Position numbers and translations under genes: made by a program. From Desulfobulbaceae bacterium (GTDB lineage: Bacteria; Desulfobacterota; Desulfobulbia; Desulfobulbales; Desulfobulbaceae), in NCBI GenBank assembly GCA_003508005.1, contig DNUE01000067.1, positions 41,831 through 93,469 of the forward strand: DNA of 51,639 nucleotides, written 5' to 3'. Positions within the stretch are counted from its first letter, which is position 1, and every line of letters begins with the position of its first letter. The notes beneath the pieces were generated by a model that searched no databases, was not told the DNA's origin, and saw nothing but the letters and a program-made list of their open reading frames with translations. Below, piece after piece: positions 44,005 to 51,639 of the stretch.

Positions 44005-44937
44005 ATGACCGCAGGATACCATTTTACACAGAAGCATATCCTGGGCATCCATCACCTCTCTCCCGAAGATATTGCGTATATTTTACGGACCGCCGATTCC
44101 TTCAAGGAGATCTCGACCAGAACGATCAAGAAGGTTCCAACCTTGCGCGGCCATACCATCGTCAACCTTTTTTTCGAACCCAGTACCCGGACCCGCCTCT
44201 CCTTTGACATTGCCGCCAAGCGGATGAGCGCAGATACCTTTACGATTACCGCCTCGGCCAGCAGTGCCACCAAGGGGGAAACCCTCATCGATACGGCCCG
44301 CAACATCGCGGCCATGAATCCGGACATCATCATCATGCGCCATTCCTTCTCGGGCGCTTCTGAACTGCTGACCCGCTACATCGGCGCTTCGGTGATCAAT
44401 GCCGGGGACGGGACCCATGAGCATCCTTCCCAGGGCCTGCTCGATATGATGACCGTGCAGGAGCACAAAGGACGCCTCGCGGATTTGAAGGTGGCGATCA
44501 TCGGCGATATTCTCCACAGCAGAGTGGCCCATTCCGATATCCTCGGCTTCACCAAGATGGGCGCCAGGGTCTATGTCTACGGCCCGGCGACCCTGATCCC
44601 CAGGGGTCTTGCCGTGCTGGGCGCAACGGTCTGCTCTTCCCTGGACGAGGCGATAACCGATGCGGATGTGGTCATGACCCTGCGTATCCAGAAAGAACGG
44701 CAGAGCGACCCGCTGCTTCCGTCTCTGCGCGAGTATGCCCAAAAGTACGGGGTAAGCAGGCAGGTTCTGGACCGGGCCAAGCCGGATGCCATTGTCATGC
44801 ACCCTGGCCCGATCAATCGCGGGGTTGAGCTTATGACGGACGTTGCGGACGGCCCCAGGTCAGTCATTCTCGACCAGGTGACCAACGGGGTGGCGGTGCG
44901 CATGGCCCTGCTTTATCTGGTTATGGGCAATTCCTGA
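44005..44937 (+). CDS. pyrB: Aspartate carbamoyltransferase catalytic subunit
   Basis: The second step of pyrimidine biosynthesis: carbamoyl phosphate plus aspartate to N-carbamoyl aspartate. 310 aa with the carbamoyl-phosphate motif FEPSTRTRLSFD, DGTHEHPSQGLLDMMT, the aspartate-loop region, and HPGPINRGVE near the C-terminus. ATG 44005 follows GGGGAC. pyrC follows after 22 bp; no pyrI regulatory subunit is present. Confidence 0.96.
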   Translation: MTAGYHFTQKHILGIHHLSPEDIAYILRTADSFKEISTRTIKKVPTLRGHTIVNLFFEPSTRTRLSFDIAAKRMSADTFTITASASSATKGETLIDTARNIAAMNPDIIIMRHSFSGASELLTRYIGASVINAGDGTHEHPSQGLLDMMTVQEHKGRLADLKVAIIGDILHSRVAHSDILGFTKMGARVYVYGPATLIPRGLAVLGATVCSSLDEAITDADVVMTLRIQKERQSDPLLPSLREYAQKYGVSRQVLDRAKPDAIVMHPGPINRGVELMTDVADGPRSVILDQVTNGVAVRMALLYLVMGNS

Positions 44938-44959
44938 AAATGGACAACAGGCTGAATCA

Positions 44960-46237
44960 ATGACGAAAAGCTGGCTGTTCGAGGGCGGGCGGATCATCGA
45001 CCCCCAAAATGGCACTGACCAGGAGAGGAGTCTTCTGGTCGTAGACGGGCTGTTTGCCGCGGCAGGGACCCCGGTCCCCGCCGATGCCCGCCGGGTCGAT
45101 GCAGGCGGCTGCTGGCTCGTGCCCGGTCTGGTCGATATGCATGTCCATCTGCGCGAACCAGGTCAGGAGTACAAGGAAGATATCGTCAGCGGCACCAGGG
45201 CCGCCGCGGCTGGAGGGTTTACGGCGGTCGCCTGCATGCCCAATACCCAGCCGGTCAATGACTGCATGGCGGTCACCGCTCTGATTCTGGAGCGGGCCCG
45301 GCAGGGGTATGCCCGGGTCTATCCGGTGGGGGCGATCAGCAAGGGGAGCCGGGGCGAAGAGCTGGCTGAGTACGGCGAAATGAAGGATGCCGGCGTGGTC
45401 GCCGTTTCCGATGACGGCATGCCGGTCCGCGACAGCCAGCTGATGCGCCGGGCCCTGGAGTATGCAGGCGACCACAACCTCGCGGTGATTTCCCACAGCG
45501 AGGAAATTGCCCTCTCCCGGCATGGGGTGATGAACGAGGGGCAGATGGCCACCCGCCTGGGACTCATGGGCATCCCTGCGGCGGCAGAGGCGATCATGGT
45601 CTATCGCGAGATTGCCCTGGCCGAATATACCGGCAGGCCGGTGCATATCGCCCATATCAGCACGGCTATGGCGACGGACCTGATCCGCACCGCCAAGGCC
45701 CGGGGTGTCAGGGTGACGGCGGAAACAACCCCTCATTATTTTACCCTGACCGAAGAAGCGGTGCAGGGATACAATACCAATGCGAAGATGAATCCACCCC
45801 TGCGGACTGAAGCGGACCGCCTGGCTATCCGGCAGGGATTGGCGGACGGAACCTTTGACGCGATTGCCACGGATCATGCCCCCCATTCTTCTCTGGAAAA
45901 GGAGTTGGAGTTTGACCTGGCCGCCTACGGGATCATCGGCCTGGAAACGGCAGTACCCCTGGCCCTGGCCCTGGTGCGCGAGGGGGTGATTGACGCCCGC
46001 AGGTTTGTCGAGTTGCTTTCTGTCAACCCGGCCCGGATTCTTGGTGTTCCCGGTGGTACTCTTGGCGCCGGCACGACCGCCGACCTGACAGTGATCAATC
46101 CTGACCAGAACTTTGTTTATACCCTGGAGTCCGTGGTGTCCAAGAGCAAGAATTCGCCTTTTCTCGGCTGGAGCATGCAGGGCCGGGCGGTCATGACCAT
46201 GGTGGCCGGTCGCCTGATGTTTGAGCTTACTCCTTAA
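44960..46237 (+). CDS. pyrC: Dihydroorotase (class I)
   Basis: The third pyrimidine step, cyclising carbamoyl aspartate to dihydroorotate in the cytoplasm. 425 aa, the length of type I enzymes. Metal ligands are clear: DMHVHLREPG (H-x-H), the lysine/Asp segment around ISHSEE, HIAHIST, and the catalytic ATDHAPH. Its last 11 bp overlap the 3' end of queC on the other strand. Confidence 0.96.
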   Translation: MTKSWLFEGGRIIDPQNGTDQERSLLVVDGLFAAAGTPVPADARRVDAGGCWLVPGLVDMHVHLREPGQEYKEDIVSGTRAAAAGGFTAVACMPNTQPVNDCMAVTALILERARQGYARVYPVGAISKGSRGEELAEYGEMKDAGVVAVSDDGMPVRDSQLMRRALEYAGDHNLAVISHSEEIALSRHGVMNEGQMATRLGLMGIPAAAEAIMVYREIALAEYTGRPVHIAHISTAMATDLIRTAKARGVRVTAETTPHYFTLTEEAVQGYNTNAKMNPPLRTEADRLAIRQGLADGTFDAIATDHAPHSSLEKELEFDLAAYGIIGLETAVPLALALVREGVIDARRFVELLSVNPARILGVPGGTLGAGTTADLTVINPDQNFVYTLESVVSKSKNSPFLGWSMQGRAVMTMVAGRLMFELTP

Positions 46238-46940
46238 CTTTTTCCGACCCAGCGTAGCGTACCGGATCGGGATATCCCGCTTCGGCGAAACCCTGCAGCC
46301 GCAGCAGGCAGGCATCACAGCGGCCGCAGGCCAGTTCGCCCAGAGGGTCATAGCAGCTGTGGGTCAGGGAATAATCCACCCCGAGGGCCAGGCCCCGGCC
46401 GATAATCTCGCTTTTGCGCAAGTGCAGGAGCGGGGCGTGCAGGGTAAAGGGCCTTTCCGTGCAGCCCATTCTGGTCCCGAGATTGGCCATTTTTTCAAAG
46501 GCGGCGAGGAAATCGGGGCGGCAGTCCGGGTAGCCGCTGTAATCGATGGCGTTGATCCCGAGAAAAATATCGGCAGCGCCGATCACCTCCCCCCAGGCCA
46601 GGGCATGCGCAAGAAAGATGATGTTGCGCGCGGGCACGTAGGTTACAGGGATTTCGTCCTTCATCGCGTCGGGCGAGCGGTCCTTGGGTACGGCGATATC
46701 GGCGGTGAGGGCGGAGCCGCCTATGGCGCCCAGGTCAAGGCGGAGAATCAGGTGCCGGCGCACCCCCGCTCTCTCGCAGATGATTCGCGCCTTCTGCAGT
46801 TCGATCTCCTGGCGCTGCCCGTAACGGAAGCTCAGGCAGGAGCATGAATAGCCTTCAGCCTGGGCGATGGCGAGCACCGTGCTGGAGTCAAGCCCGCCGC
46901 TGAACAGGATTACCGCTTCTCTCTGCTGGGCGCCCATCAT
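46227..46940 (-). CDS. queC: 7-cyano-7-deazaguanine synthase
   Basis: Makes preQ0 from CDG with ATP and ammonia, on the path to queuosine in tRNA. 237 aa with the PP-loop FSGGLDSST (residues 13-21) and a C-terminal zinc site with four Cys in HSCYDPLGELACGRCDAC. ATG 46940 follows GGGAGGG. It lies 23 bp downstream of sfsA on the same strand. Confidence 0.95.
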   Translation of the reverse strand: MMGAQQREAVILFSGGLDSSTVLAIAQAEGYSCSCLSFRYGQRQEIELQKARIICERAGVRRHLILRLDLGAIGGSALTADIAVPKDRSPDAMKDEIPVTYVPARNIIFLAHALAWGEVIGAADIFLGINAIDYSGYPDCRPDFLAAFEKMANLGTRMGCTERPFTLHAPLLHLRKSEIIGRGLALGVDYSLTHSCYDPLGELACGRCDACLLRLQGFAEAGYPDPVRYAGSEKVKE

Positions 46941-46963
46941 TGCCCTCCCGGCTCATTGCTGTT

Positions 46964-47662
46964 TCACCCGGCACAAACCGGGAGTCTTCTGGCGATGCGG
47001 ATAATCCCGGGCCGCACCTCGGCCTGGTAGGCCAGGACGGTCAGGCCATGGCTGTGGACCCGGGCAAAGGTCTCTGCATACACCGGATCGATGCTCGCCG
47101 CAGGACGGAATAGCTCTGCATCCGCGCGTTGCACGCAAAAGATCAGCGCCGCCCCCCTGCCATCAGCAAGCAGCTTTTCAAATTCCAGGAGATGCCGGGT
47201 GCCCCGGGCGGTCACTGCATCCGGGAACAGGGCTACCCCGTCCTTCGCCAGGGAACAGTTTTTGACCTCCAGATAGATGTCCTGGCCCGGGGTCCGGAGG
47301 AGAAAATCCAGCCGGCTCTCTTTTGAAACCCTTATTTCCGGGACAATCTCGTCAATTATCCCAAAGTCGGCAATGGTCCGGTTGTCGATGGCCTCCCGGA
47401 CCAGAGTGTTGGTCAGGGCGGTGTTCACCCCGATCCAGGTGTTGTTTTCCCTTATCATTTCGAGGGTCCAGGGGTATTTGCGGCGTCGATTGGCTGAACA
47501 GGAGATGAGGACCGGGCTGCCGGGGGTGGAGCAGCCCAGCATGGACCCGGAATTGGGACAGTGAACGGTCAGGGTCGTGCCGTCCTCCAGGCGGACGTCG
47601 GCCAGGAAGCGTTTGTACCGCTGCAGGAGGGTCCCGGTTTTGGTGGGGGCGGTCAGAATCAT
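46964..47662 (-). CDS. sfsA: SfsA family protein
   Basis: A 232-aa protein of the SfsA family (sugar fermentation stimulation protein; proposed DNA/RNA-binding nuclease-like). Conserved elements are HCPNSGSMLG, RRRKYPWTLEMI, DFLLRTPGQDIYLEVKNCSL and DAVTARGTRHL. The putative catalytic acidic/Lys residues (D in the LDFLL strand, E-V-K) are intact. In E. coli it was linked to maltose metabolism; the exact role is unclear. Confidence 0.93.
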   Translation of the reverse strand: MILTAPTKTGTLLQRYKRFLADVRLEDGTTLTVHCPNSGSMLGCSTPGSPVLISCSANRRRKYPWTLEMIRENNTWIGVNTALTNTLVREAIDNRTIADFGIIDEIVPEIRVSKESRLDFLLRTPGQDIYLEVKNCSLAKDGVALFPDAVTARGTRHLLEFEKLLADGRGAALIFCVQRADAELFRPAASIDPVYAETFARVHSHGLTVLAYQAEVRPGIIRIARRLPVCAG

Positions 47663-47770
47663 GAATGCCCAACTGGATCAAAACGGCCCCGGGATGCATC
47701 GAAAAAGAACAGCCGGGAGCCACAGGATTGGTCTTTCGGCAAGCCGCATTATCGTCTATACTAGTTCTTG

Positions 47771-47819
47771 ATTCCGGAAATGTCTATCCGGACTTTGCCG
47801 GTTCACATCCTTCCGGAAT
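47771..47819. promoter_or_regulatory. Two identical TTCCGGAA palindromes upstream of gap
   Basis: TTCCGGAA at 47772-47779 and again at 47811-47818, 39 bp apart, flanked as ATTCCGGAA and TTCCGGAAT so that the pair also forms an inverted repeat. They lie about 25 bp upstream of the candidate promoter of the glycolytic operon; likely binding sites for a regulator or arms of a leader structure. Confidence 0.4.
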
Positions 47820-47843
47820 AAATGGTTTTGCTGCACAAAAAAA

Positions 47844-47872
47844 TTGCGCTAGAGCCGCGCGTGTTTTAAAAT
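47844..47872 (+). promoter_or_regulatory. Candidate promoter of the gap-pgk-tpiA-secG operon
   Basis: TTGCGC (47844-47849), 17 nt, TAAAAT (47867-47872), about 85 nt before the gap start. An alternative -10 (TATACT at 47756-47761, -35 weak) lies further up. The remaining gap to sfsA shows no gene. Confidence 0.45.
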
Positions 47873-47957
47873 TTTTAAAATACCCTAGTTACCGGCCTCG
47901 ACGGTGGTTCTGGTGCGGGGCGAGTCATGATTCAAACCGGAAAGGAGATGCAGAACT

Positions 47958-49178
47958 ATGAAACTCGGAATCAATGGCCTCGGCAGAATCGGCAAGCTTT
48001 CTCTGTGGCATCATGTATCCCGTCAATTTTTTTCCGAAGTCGTGGTGAACCTTGGCCGCCAGGTGGGCGGGGGGCTGCCCGACATTGCCGCCGCCATTGA
48101 GAAGGACTCCACCTACGGCCGCCTGTCCCTGTATCTGCACGGGCACAAAGGGGGCCGGGTCATCGAGGAACTGCGGGAAGACACCGGGAGCATGGTGGTC
48201 AACGGGGTGCCGGTCACCATCCTGCGCGAAGCGAGAAACCCCAAGGACATCAAGTGGCAGGACAACGGCGTGCGCCTGGTGGTGGATACCACCGGCGTGT
48301 TCAAGGACCCCACTGCCGATGCCGATGACCCCAAGGGCTCGATCCGGGGGCATCTGCAGGCCGGCGCTGAAAAGGTGATCCTGTCCGCACCCTTCAAGAT
48401 CAAGGCCAAGGGCATCGACATGCCCGGGGACGCTTTGACCACCGTCATGGGCATCAATGACGACGACTATGACCCGCGCCGGCACAGCGTGCTTTCTGCT
48501 GCTTCCTGCACCACCACCTGCCTCTCCTACATGATCAAGCCCCTGCTTGATCATTTCGGCGCCAGCCGGCTGCTTTCCGCCTCCATGGTCACCGTCCATG
48601 CAGCCACCGGCACCCAGCAGGTCCTGGACCGGCTGCCCGGTGCCGGGGCAACGGACCTGCGTAAGAACCGCTCCATTCTCAACAACATCATTTTGACGAC
48701 CACCGGCGCGGCAAAGGCCCTCAGTCTGGTCATCCCGGAGATGAAATCTATCGGCTTCATCGCGGAATCCGTGCGCATACCCACCTCCTCCGGCTCGCTC
48801 ATCGTGCTGGTGCTCAACCTGCAGGATGATCTTGAGAACCCGATCAAGCGGGACCTGATCAACTCCATTTACCGGGATTACGCGGCGACCTCCCCCTATC
48901 TCGAATTTTCCGAAGAGCAGAACGTCTCCTCGGATATCCTCGGCATACCGGCTGCCGCCGCGGTGATCGAGTCCACGGAAACCCACACCCGCACAGCCTC
49001 CATCAGCGTCAACCTGGAGAAGGTGAAGGACTTCACGTTCGAGCGCGGCCAGGTGCCTCCGGTTCTGCAGGTCCCGGTTACCCAGGCGGTAATCTACGGC
49101 TGGTACGACAACGAACTCGGCAGCTACACCAACATGCTCGGCGACCTGACCGCGTCGGTGGCCGAGCCCATGGTATAA
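47958..49178 (+). CDS. gap: Glyceraldehyde-3-phosphate dehydrogenase, long variant
   Basis: The oxidative step of glycolysis, reversible. 406 aa, about 70 longer than the usual enzyme. GINGLGRIGK (NAD-binding glycine motif), catalytic C184 in SAASCTTTCLSY, H214 in TVHAATG, TTTGAAKA, RIPT and WYDNELGSYTNM are kept. The NAD-selective Asp of the usual VAINDL segment is missing (VVVNLGRQ here), and insertions occur after it and between residues 110 and 160. That could mean another cofactor preference. First gene of gap-pgk-tpiA-secG; the ATG follows GGAAAGGAG by 12 nt. Confidence 0.9.
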   Translation: MKLGINGLGRIGKLSLWHHVSRQFFSEVVVNLGRQVGGGLPDIAAAIEKDSTYGRLSLYLHGHKGGRVIEELREDTGSMVVNGVPVTILREARNPKDIKWQDNGVRLVVDTTGVFKDPTADADDPKGSIRGHLQAGAEKVILSAPFKIKAKGIDMPGDALTTVMGINDDDYDPRRHSVLSAASCTTTCLSYMIKPLLDHFGASRLLSASMVTVHAATGTQQVLDRLPGAGATDLRKNRSILNNIILTTTGAAKALSLVIPEMKSIGFIAESVRIPTSSGSLIVLVLNLQDDLENPIKRDLINSIYRDYAATSPYLEFSEEQNVSSDILGIPAAAAVIESTETHTRTASISVNLEKVKDFTFERGQVPPVLQVPVTQAVIYGWYDNELGSYTNMLGDLTASVAEPMV

Positions 49179-49208
49179 GAGGATAAAGAATCGATTCAGG
49201 AGAAGCCC

Positions 49209-50387
49209 ATGAAGACAATCCGTGAATTGGCACTGGCCGGAAAAAGGGTCTTGATCCGGGTTGATTTTAACGTGCCCCTGGACGAAACCGGTGCAATTAC
49301 CGACGACATCAGGATCAAGATGGCCCTGCCGACCTTGCAATATGCTCTGGGCCAGAAGGCCAGGCTGATCCTCTGCTCGCACCTTGGAAAGCCCAAGGGG
49401 AAACGGGTGGCTTCCGCCTCCCTGGCCCCGGCAGCCGCGGTCCTGTCGGCTTTGCTCCAGCAGCCGGTCAAACTGGCGCCTGACTGCATCGGGCCACAGG
49501 CCGAGGCGGTGGTCGGTGCCATGCAAGACGGCGAGGTCGTGCTCCTGGAAAACCTCCGCTATCATCCCGGCGAGGAGGCCAATGATCCGGAGTTTGCCCG
49601 GCAGCTCGCCGCCCTGGCCGAGGTCTATGTCAACGATGCCTTTGCCGTCTCCCATCGCGCCCATGCCTCGGTGTCCGCGGTGACCGCCCATTTTGCCGGC
49701 AGGAAGGCGGCCGGCATCCTGCTGCAGAAGGAAATGGACTATTTTCGCCGCTCCCTGGCCGAGCCGGTCCGGCCCCTGGTGGCCATTGTCGGAGGGGCCA
49801 AGGTGTCCAGCAAGCTCGGTGCCCTGGAGAATATGCTGGACAAGGTGGACCGGCTGCTCATCGGCGGGGCCATGGCCAACACCTTCCTGAAGAGCCAGGG
49901 TTTTGATCTGGGTGCCTCCAAGGTAGAGGATGACCTGCTGGACGCAGCCCGGCAGATGCTTGCCCGGGCAAGGGAGAAAGGGGTAAAGGTCTACCTGCCG
50001 GTGGATGTGATCGCGGCGGACCGCTTTGCCGCGGATGCGGTGTGCAAGCAGGTGACCGTGCAGGACATCCCTCCTGGCTGGATGGCCCTGGATATCGGTC
50101 CGGCTTCGGTGACGCTTTTCACCGAGGCCCTGGCCGATGCCAAGACCATTGTCTGGAACGGTCCCATGGGAGCCTTTGAGATGGATGCCTTTGCCCGCGG
50201 CACCATGGCCCTGGCGCACGTGGTGGCCAGCGCGCACGCCCTGAGCATTACCGGCGGCGGCGATTCCAATGCGGCGATCAAAAAATCCGGCGAGTCGGAC
50301 AACATTTCCTACATGTCCACCGGCGGCGGCGCCTTTCTGGAACTCATGGAAGGCAAGATCCTGCCGGGGGTGGCCTCTCTTGATTGA
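49209..50387 (+). CDS. pgk: Phosphoglycerate kinase
   Basis: Transfers phosphate between 1,3-bisphosphoglycerate and ADP. 392 aa, full length. RVDFNVPLD, SHLGKPKG, LLENLRYHPGE, NDAFAVSHRAHAS, VGGAKVSSKL and the terminal GGGDSNAAIKKSG and STGGGAFLELMEGK are all present. CAGGAGAAG lies 3 nt before the ATG. It is 30 bp after gap. Confidence 0.97.
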   Translation: MKTIRELALAGKRVLIRVDFNVPLDETGAITDDIRIKMALPTLQYALGQKARLILCSHLGKPKGKRVASASLAPAAAVLSALLQQPVKLAPDCIGPQAEAVVGAMQDGEVVLLENLRYHPGEEANDPEFARQLAALAEVYVNDAFAVSHRAHASVSAVTAHFAGRKAAGILLQKEMDYFRRSLAEPVRPLVAIVGGAKVSSKLGALENMLDKVDRLLIGGAMANTFLKSQGFDLGASKVEDDLLDAARQMLARAREKGVKVYLPVDVIAADRFAADAVCKQVTVQDIPPGWMALDIGPASVTLFTEALADAKTIVWNGPMGAFEMDAFARGTMALAHVVASAHALSITGGGDSNAAIKKSGESDNISYMSTGGGAFLELMEGKILPGVASLD

Positions 50388-50440
50388 TATTGAGGGGTAA
50401 AGCGCTGATCGTTCTAATCAACTGACCAAGGGGGTATCGG

Positions 50441-51199
50441 ATGGGCAGAAGGCCGCTGATCGCTGGGAACTGGAAGATGCATCTTACCGTGGACGAAGCG
50501 GTCCGGCTGGCAACCGCCGTATCTGCCTCCTGCTGGGGGATGAACGACCGGGAGGTGATGATCGCCCCACCCTTTACCGCGCTGGCTGCGGTGGCAGCGG
50601 CGGTGCGCAACACGCCCGTGCTGGTGGCCGGGCAGAACGTCGCCTGGGAGAAGGAGGGGGCGTTTACCGGCGAGGTATCCCCGGTCATGCTCAAGGACGC
50701 CGGAGCGGCCATGGCCATTGTCGGCCATTCCGAACGGCGTCAAATTTTTGGCGAAAGCAACCAGCTGGTCAACAGGCGGCTGCGCGGTGCGCTGCAGTTT
50801 GATCTGGTGCCGGTTCTCTGCGTCGGCGAAACCTTGGCCGAACGGGAAGAGGGCAAGACCTTTAGGGTGCTGGAGGAGCAGGTCCGGCAGGGGCTGGCGA
50901 ATGTCAGTTTCGATGCGGCCTGCCGGGTCGTGATTGCCTATGAGCCTGTCTGGGCGATCGGCACAGGCAGAACCGCGACCAGGGAGCAGGCACAGGAGGC
51001 CCATGCGTTCATTCGGGAGGTCCTGGCCGGAGCCTACGAGAAAAATCTTGCCGAGGCTATCAGGATACTGTATGGTGGTTCGGTTAAGCCCGAGAATATT
51101 GACAGCCTGATGGCCGAGCCCGATATAGATGGAGCGCTGGTGGGCGGCGCAGCATTGCAATCCGAGTCGTTTGACCGGATTGTTCATTTTTGCACATGA
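50441..51199 (+). CDS. tpiA: Triosephosphate isomerase
   Basis: Interconverts the triose phosphates. 252 aa with AGNWKMH (Lys in the active site), VGHSERR (catalytic His), the catalytic Glu in YEPVWAIGTG, and ILYGGSVKPEN. A strong Shine-Dalgarno AAGGGGG precedes the ATG. Its stop overlaps the secG start (ATGA, 51196-51199). Confidence 0.97.
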   Translation: MGRRPLIAGNWKMHLTVDEAVRLATAVSASCWGMNDREVMIAPPFTALAAVAAAVRNTPVLVAGQNVAWEKEGAFTGEVSPVMLKDAGAAMAIVGHSERRQIFGESNQLVNRRLRGALQFDLVPVLCVGETLAEREEGKTFRVLEEQVRQGLANVSFDAACRVVIAYEPVWAIGTGRTATREQAQEAHAFIREVLAGAYEKNLAEAIRILYGGSVKPENIDSLMAEPDIDGALVGGAALQSESFDRIVHFCT

Positions 51200-51588
51200 C
51201 AACTTTACTTATTATCATTCACGTCATTGTCTGTCTCTTTCTGATTGCCATCGTGCTCCTGCAGCACGGCAAGGGAGCGGACATGGGCGCTACGTTCGGC
51301 GGTTCCAGCCAGACCCTGTTCGGCACCGAGGGTCCGGTTCCGCTGCTCAACAAGATTACGACTCTGGCAGCCATCGTGTTCATGGGGACATCCATTACCC
51401 TCGCCTACATATCGGCCAACCAGAGCACCGGCACGGTCATGGAGGATGTGAAGGTGCAGGCCCCGGTTGAGCAGCAGGCTGTTCCAACCGCGCCCGTGAC
51501 CATCCCGGCGCCGGAGGAAAAGGAAGAGCCGGCAGCGGCGGCGCCGCAGCAGATGCCCGTCGAACAGAAACCGGAGCAGAAGCAATAA
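51196..51588 (+). CDS. secG: Protein translocase subunit SecG
   Basis: A 130-aa subunit of the SecYEG channel. Two transmembrane helices (about 3-22 and 53-73) flank the conserved GKGADMGATFGGSSQTLFG loop. The tail is rich in Pro, Glu and Ala. ATG 51196 overlaps the tpiA stop, so translation is coupled; a TTG at 51190 is the alternative. A tRNA-Leu follows directly, the same order (tpiA region aside) as the E. coli secG-leuU arrangement. Confidence 0.92.
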   Translation: MTTLLIIIHVIVCLFLIAIVLLQHGKGADMGATFGGSSQTLFGTEGPVPLLNKITTLAAIVFMGTSITLAYISANQSTGTVMEDVKVQAPVEQQAVPTAPVTIPAPEEKEEPAAAAPQQMPVEQKPEQKQ

Positions 51589-51593
51589 GACCT

Positions 51594-51639
51594 GCCGAAG
51601 TGGTGGAATTGGTAGACACGCTATCTTGAGGGGGTAGTG
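51594..51639 (+). tRNA. tRNA-Leu (GAG), 5' part only
   Basis: The window ends inside a tRNA beginning GCCGAAGTGGTGGAATTG. The A-box region (TGGTAGACACGC) and anticodon arm CTATC/GGTAG with loop TTGAGGG give anticodon GAG, decoding CUC/CUU leucine. The class II variable arm lies beyond the edge. Confidence 0.9.

Noticed and set aside
47925..50237. 770-codon open frame opposite gap and pgk
   Set aside because: It is antisense to two clear glycolytic enzymes, shows no domain, and long antisense frames are expected in GC-rich coding DNA.

Overview
The window is a GC-rich, densely packed stretch of bacterial chromosome with no insertion sequence, prophage, CRISPR array or rRNA. It encodes a two-membrane bacterium: a porin, TamA/TamB, type IV pilus assembly proteins with an outer-membrane secretin, SecB and lipoproteins. 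A selenocysteine tRNA, an AmmeMemoRadiSam radical SAM enzyme, separate GlyQ-type glycyl-tRNA synthetase, a PilMNOP cluster with an MshL-like secretin, and many GTG/TTG starts suggest a member of Desulfobacterota (former Deltaproteobacteria), perhaps near Desulfobulbales. That placement comes from gene content only; no search was run.

Layout. 1-3.8 kb: a divergent TatC, a DUF523 protein, an FtsB/DivIC-like division protein, an FmdB zinc ribbon, a family-4-like uracil-DNA glycosylase and IspH. 3.9-9 kb: a porin with its own promoter and terminator, an EmrB/QacA-type exporter and a cytoplasmic REC-GAF-histidine kinase. 9.1-14.2 kb: a tight run of dinG, a long-chain polyprenyl diphosphate synthase, a divergent polysaccharide deacetylase, a Gfo/Idh oxidoreductase and a small or truncated ORF. 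14.1-19.7 kb: tamA-tamB. 20-24.2 kb: rsmB, a coiled-coil-rich unknown protein, an M24 peptidase, a small unknown protein and a PilZ protein. 24.4-31.3 kb: radA with a membrane protein, amrS, a Tat-type M15A/DUF882 peptidase, a second MFS carrier, an acidic small protein, tRNA-Sec and glyQ. 31.5-35.6 kb: a CoA-binding protein, uvrA and secB. 35.6-43 kb (minus strand): a seven-gene pilus operon, pilM-pilN-pilO-pilP, then an AMIN-STN-TPR protein, an MshL-like secretin lipoprotein and a CsgG-like lipoprotein. 43.3-47.7 kb: lepB, pyrB and pyrC, then queC and sfsA on the other strand. 48-51.6 kb: gap-pgk-tpiA-secG followed by the start of a tRNA-Leu(GAG) gene.

How the genes fit together. Much of the window serves envelope biogenesis and export: TatC, SecB, SecG, LepB, TamAB, porin, pilus secretin and peptidoglycan/polysaccharide hydrolases. 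The rest is housekeeping: isoprenoids (IspH, polyprenyl synthase), pyrimidines (PyrB, PyrC), lower glycolysis (Gap, Pgk, TpiA), DNA repair (UvrA, RadA, DinG, UDG) and tRNA/rRNA functions.

Most notable signals. (1) The pilus operon looks like it has a 'split PilQ': AMIN and STN domains are in a TPR protein and the secretin barrel is in a separate lipoprotein. The secretin gene carries an 11-G homopolymer, a possible phase-variation switch, and AT-rich blocks coincide with the presumably interacting domains of the two genes. (2) TatC lacks all three residues that form the twin-arginine binding site. (3) A 44-46 bp hairpin element occurs twice, with compensatory base changes and similar spacing to the next start codon. 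(4) tRNA-Sec and glyQ meet tail to tail with 2 bp between them. (5) The GAPDH is long and lacks the usual NAD-selective Asp.
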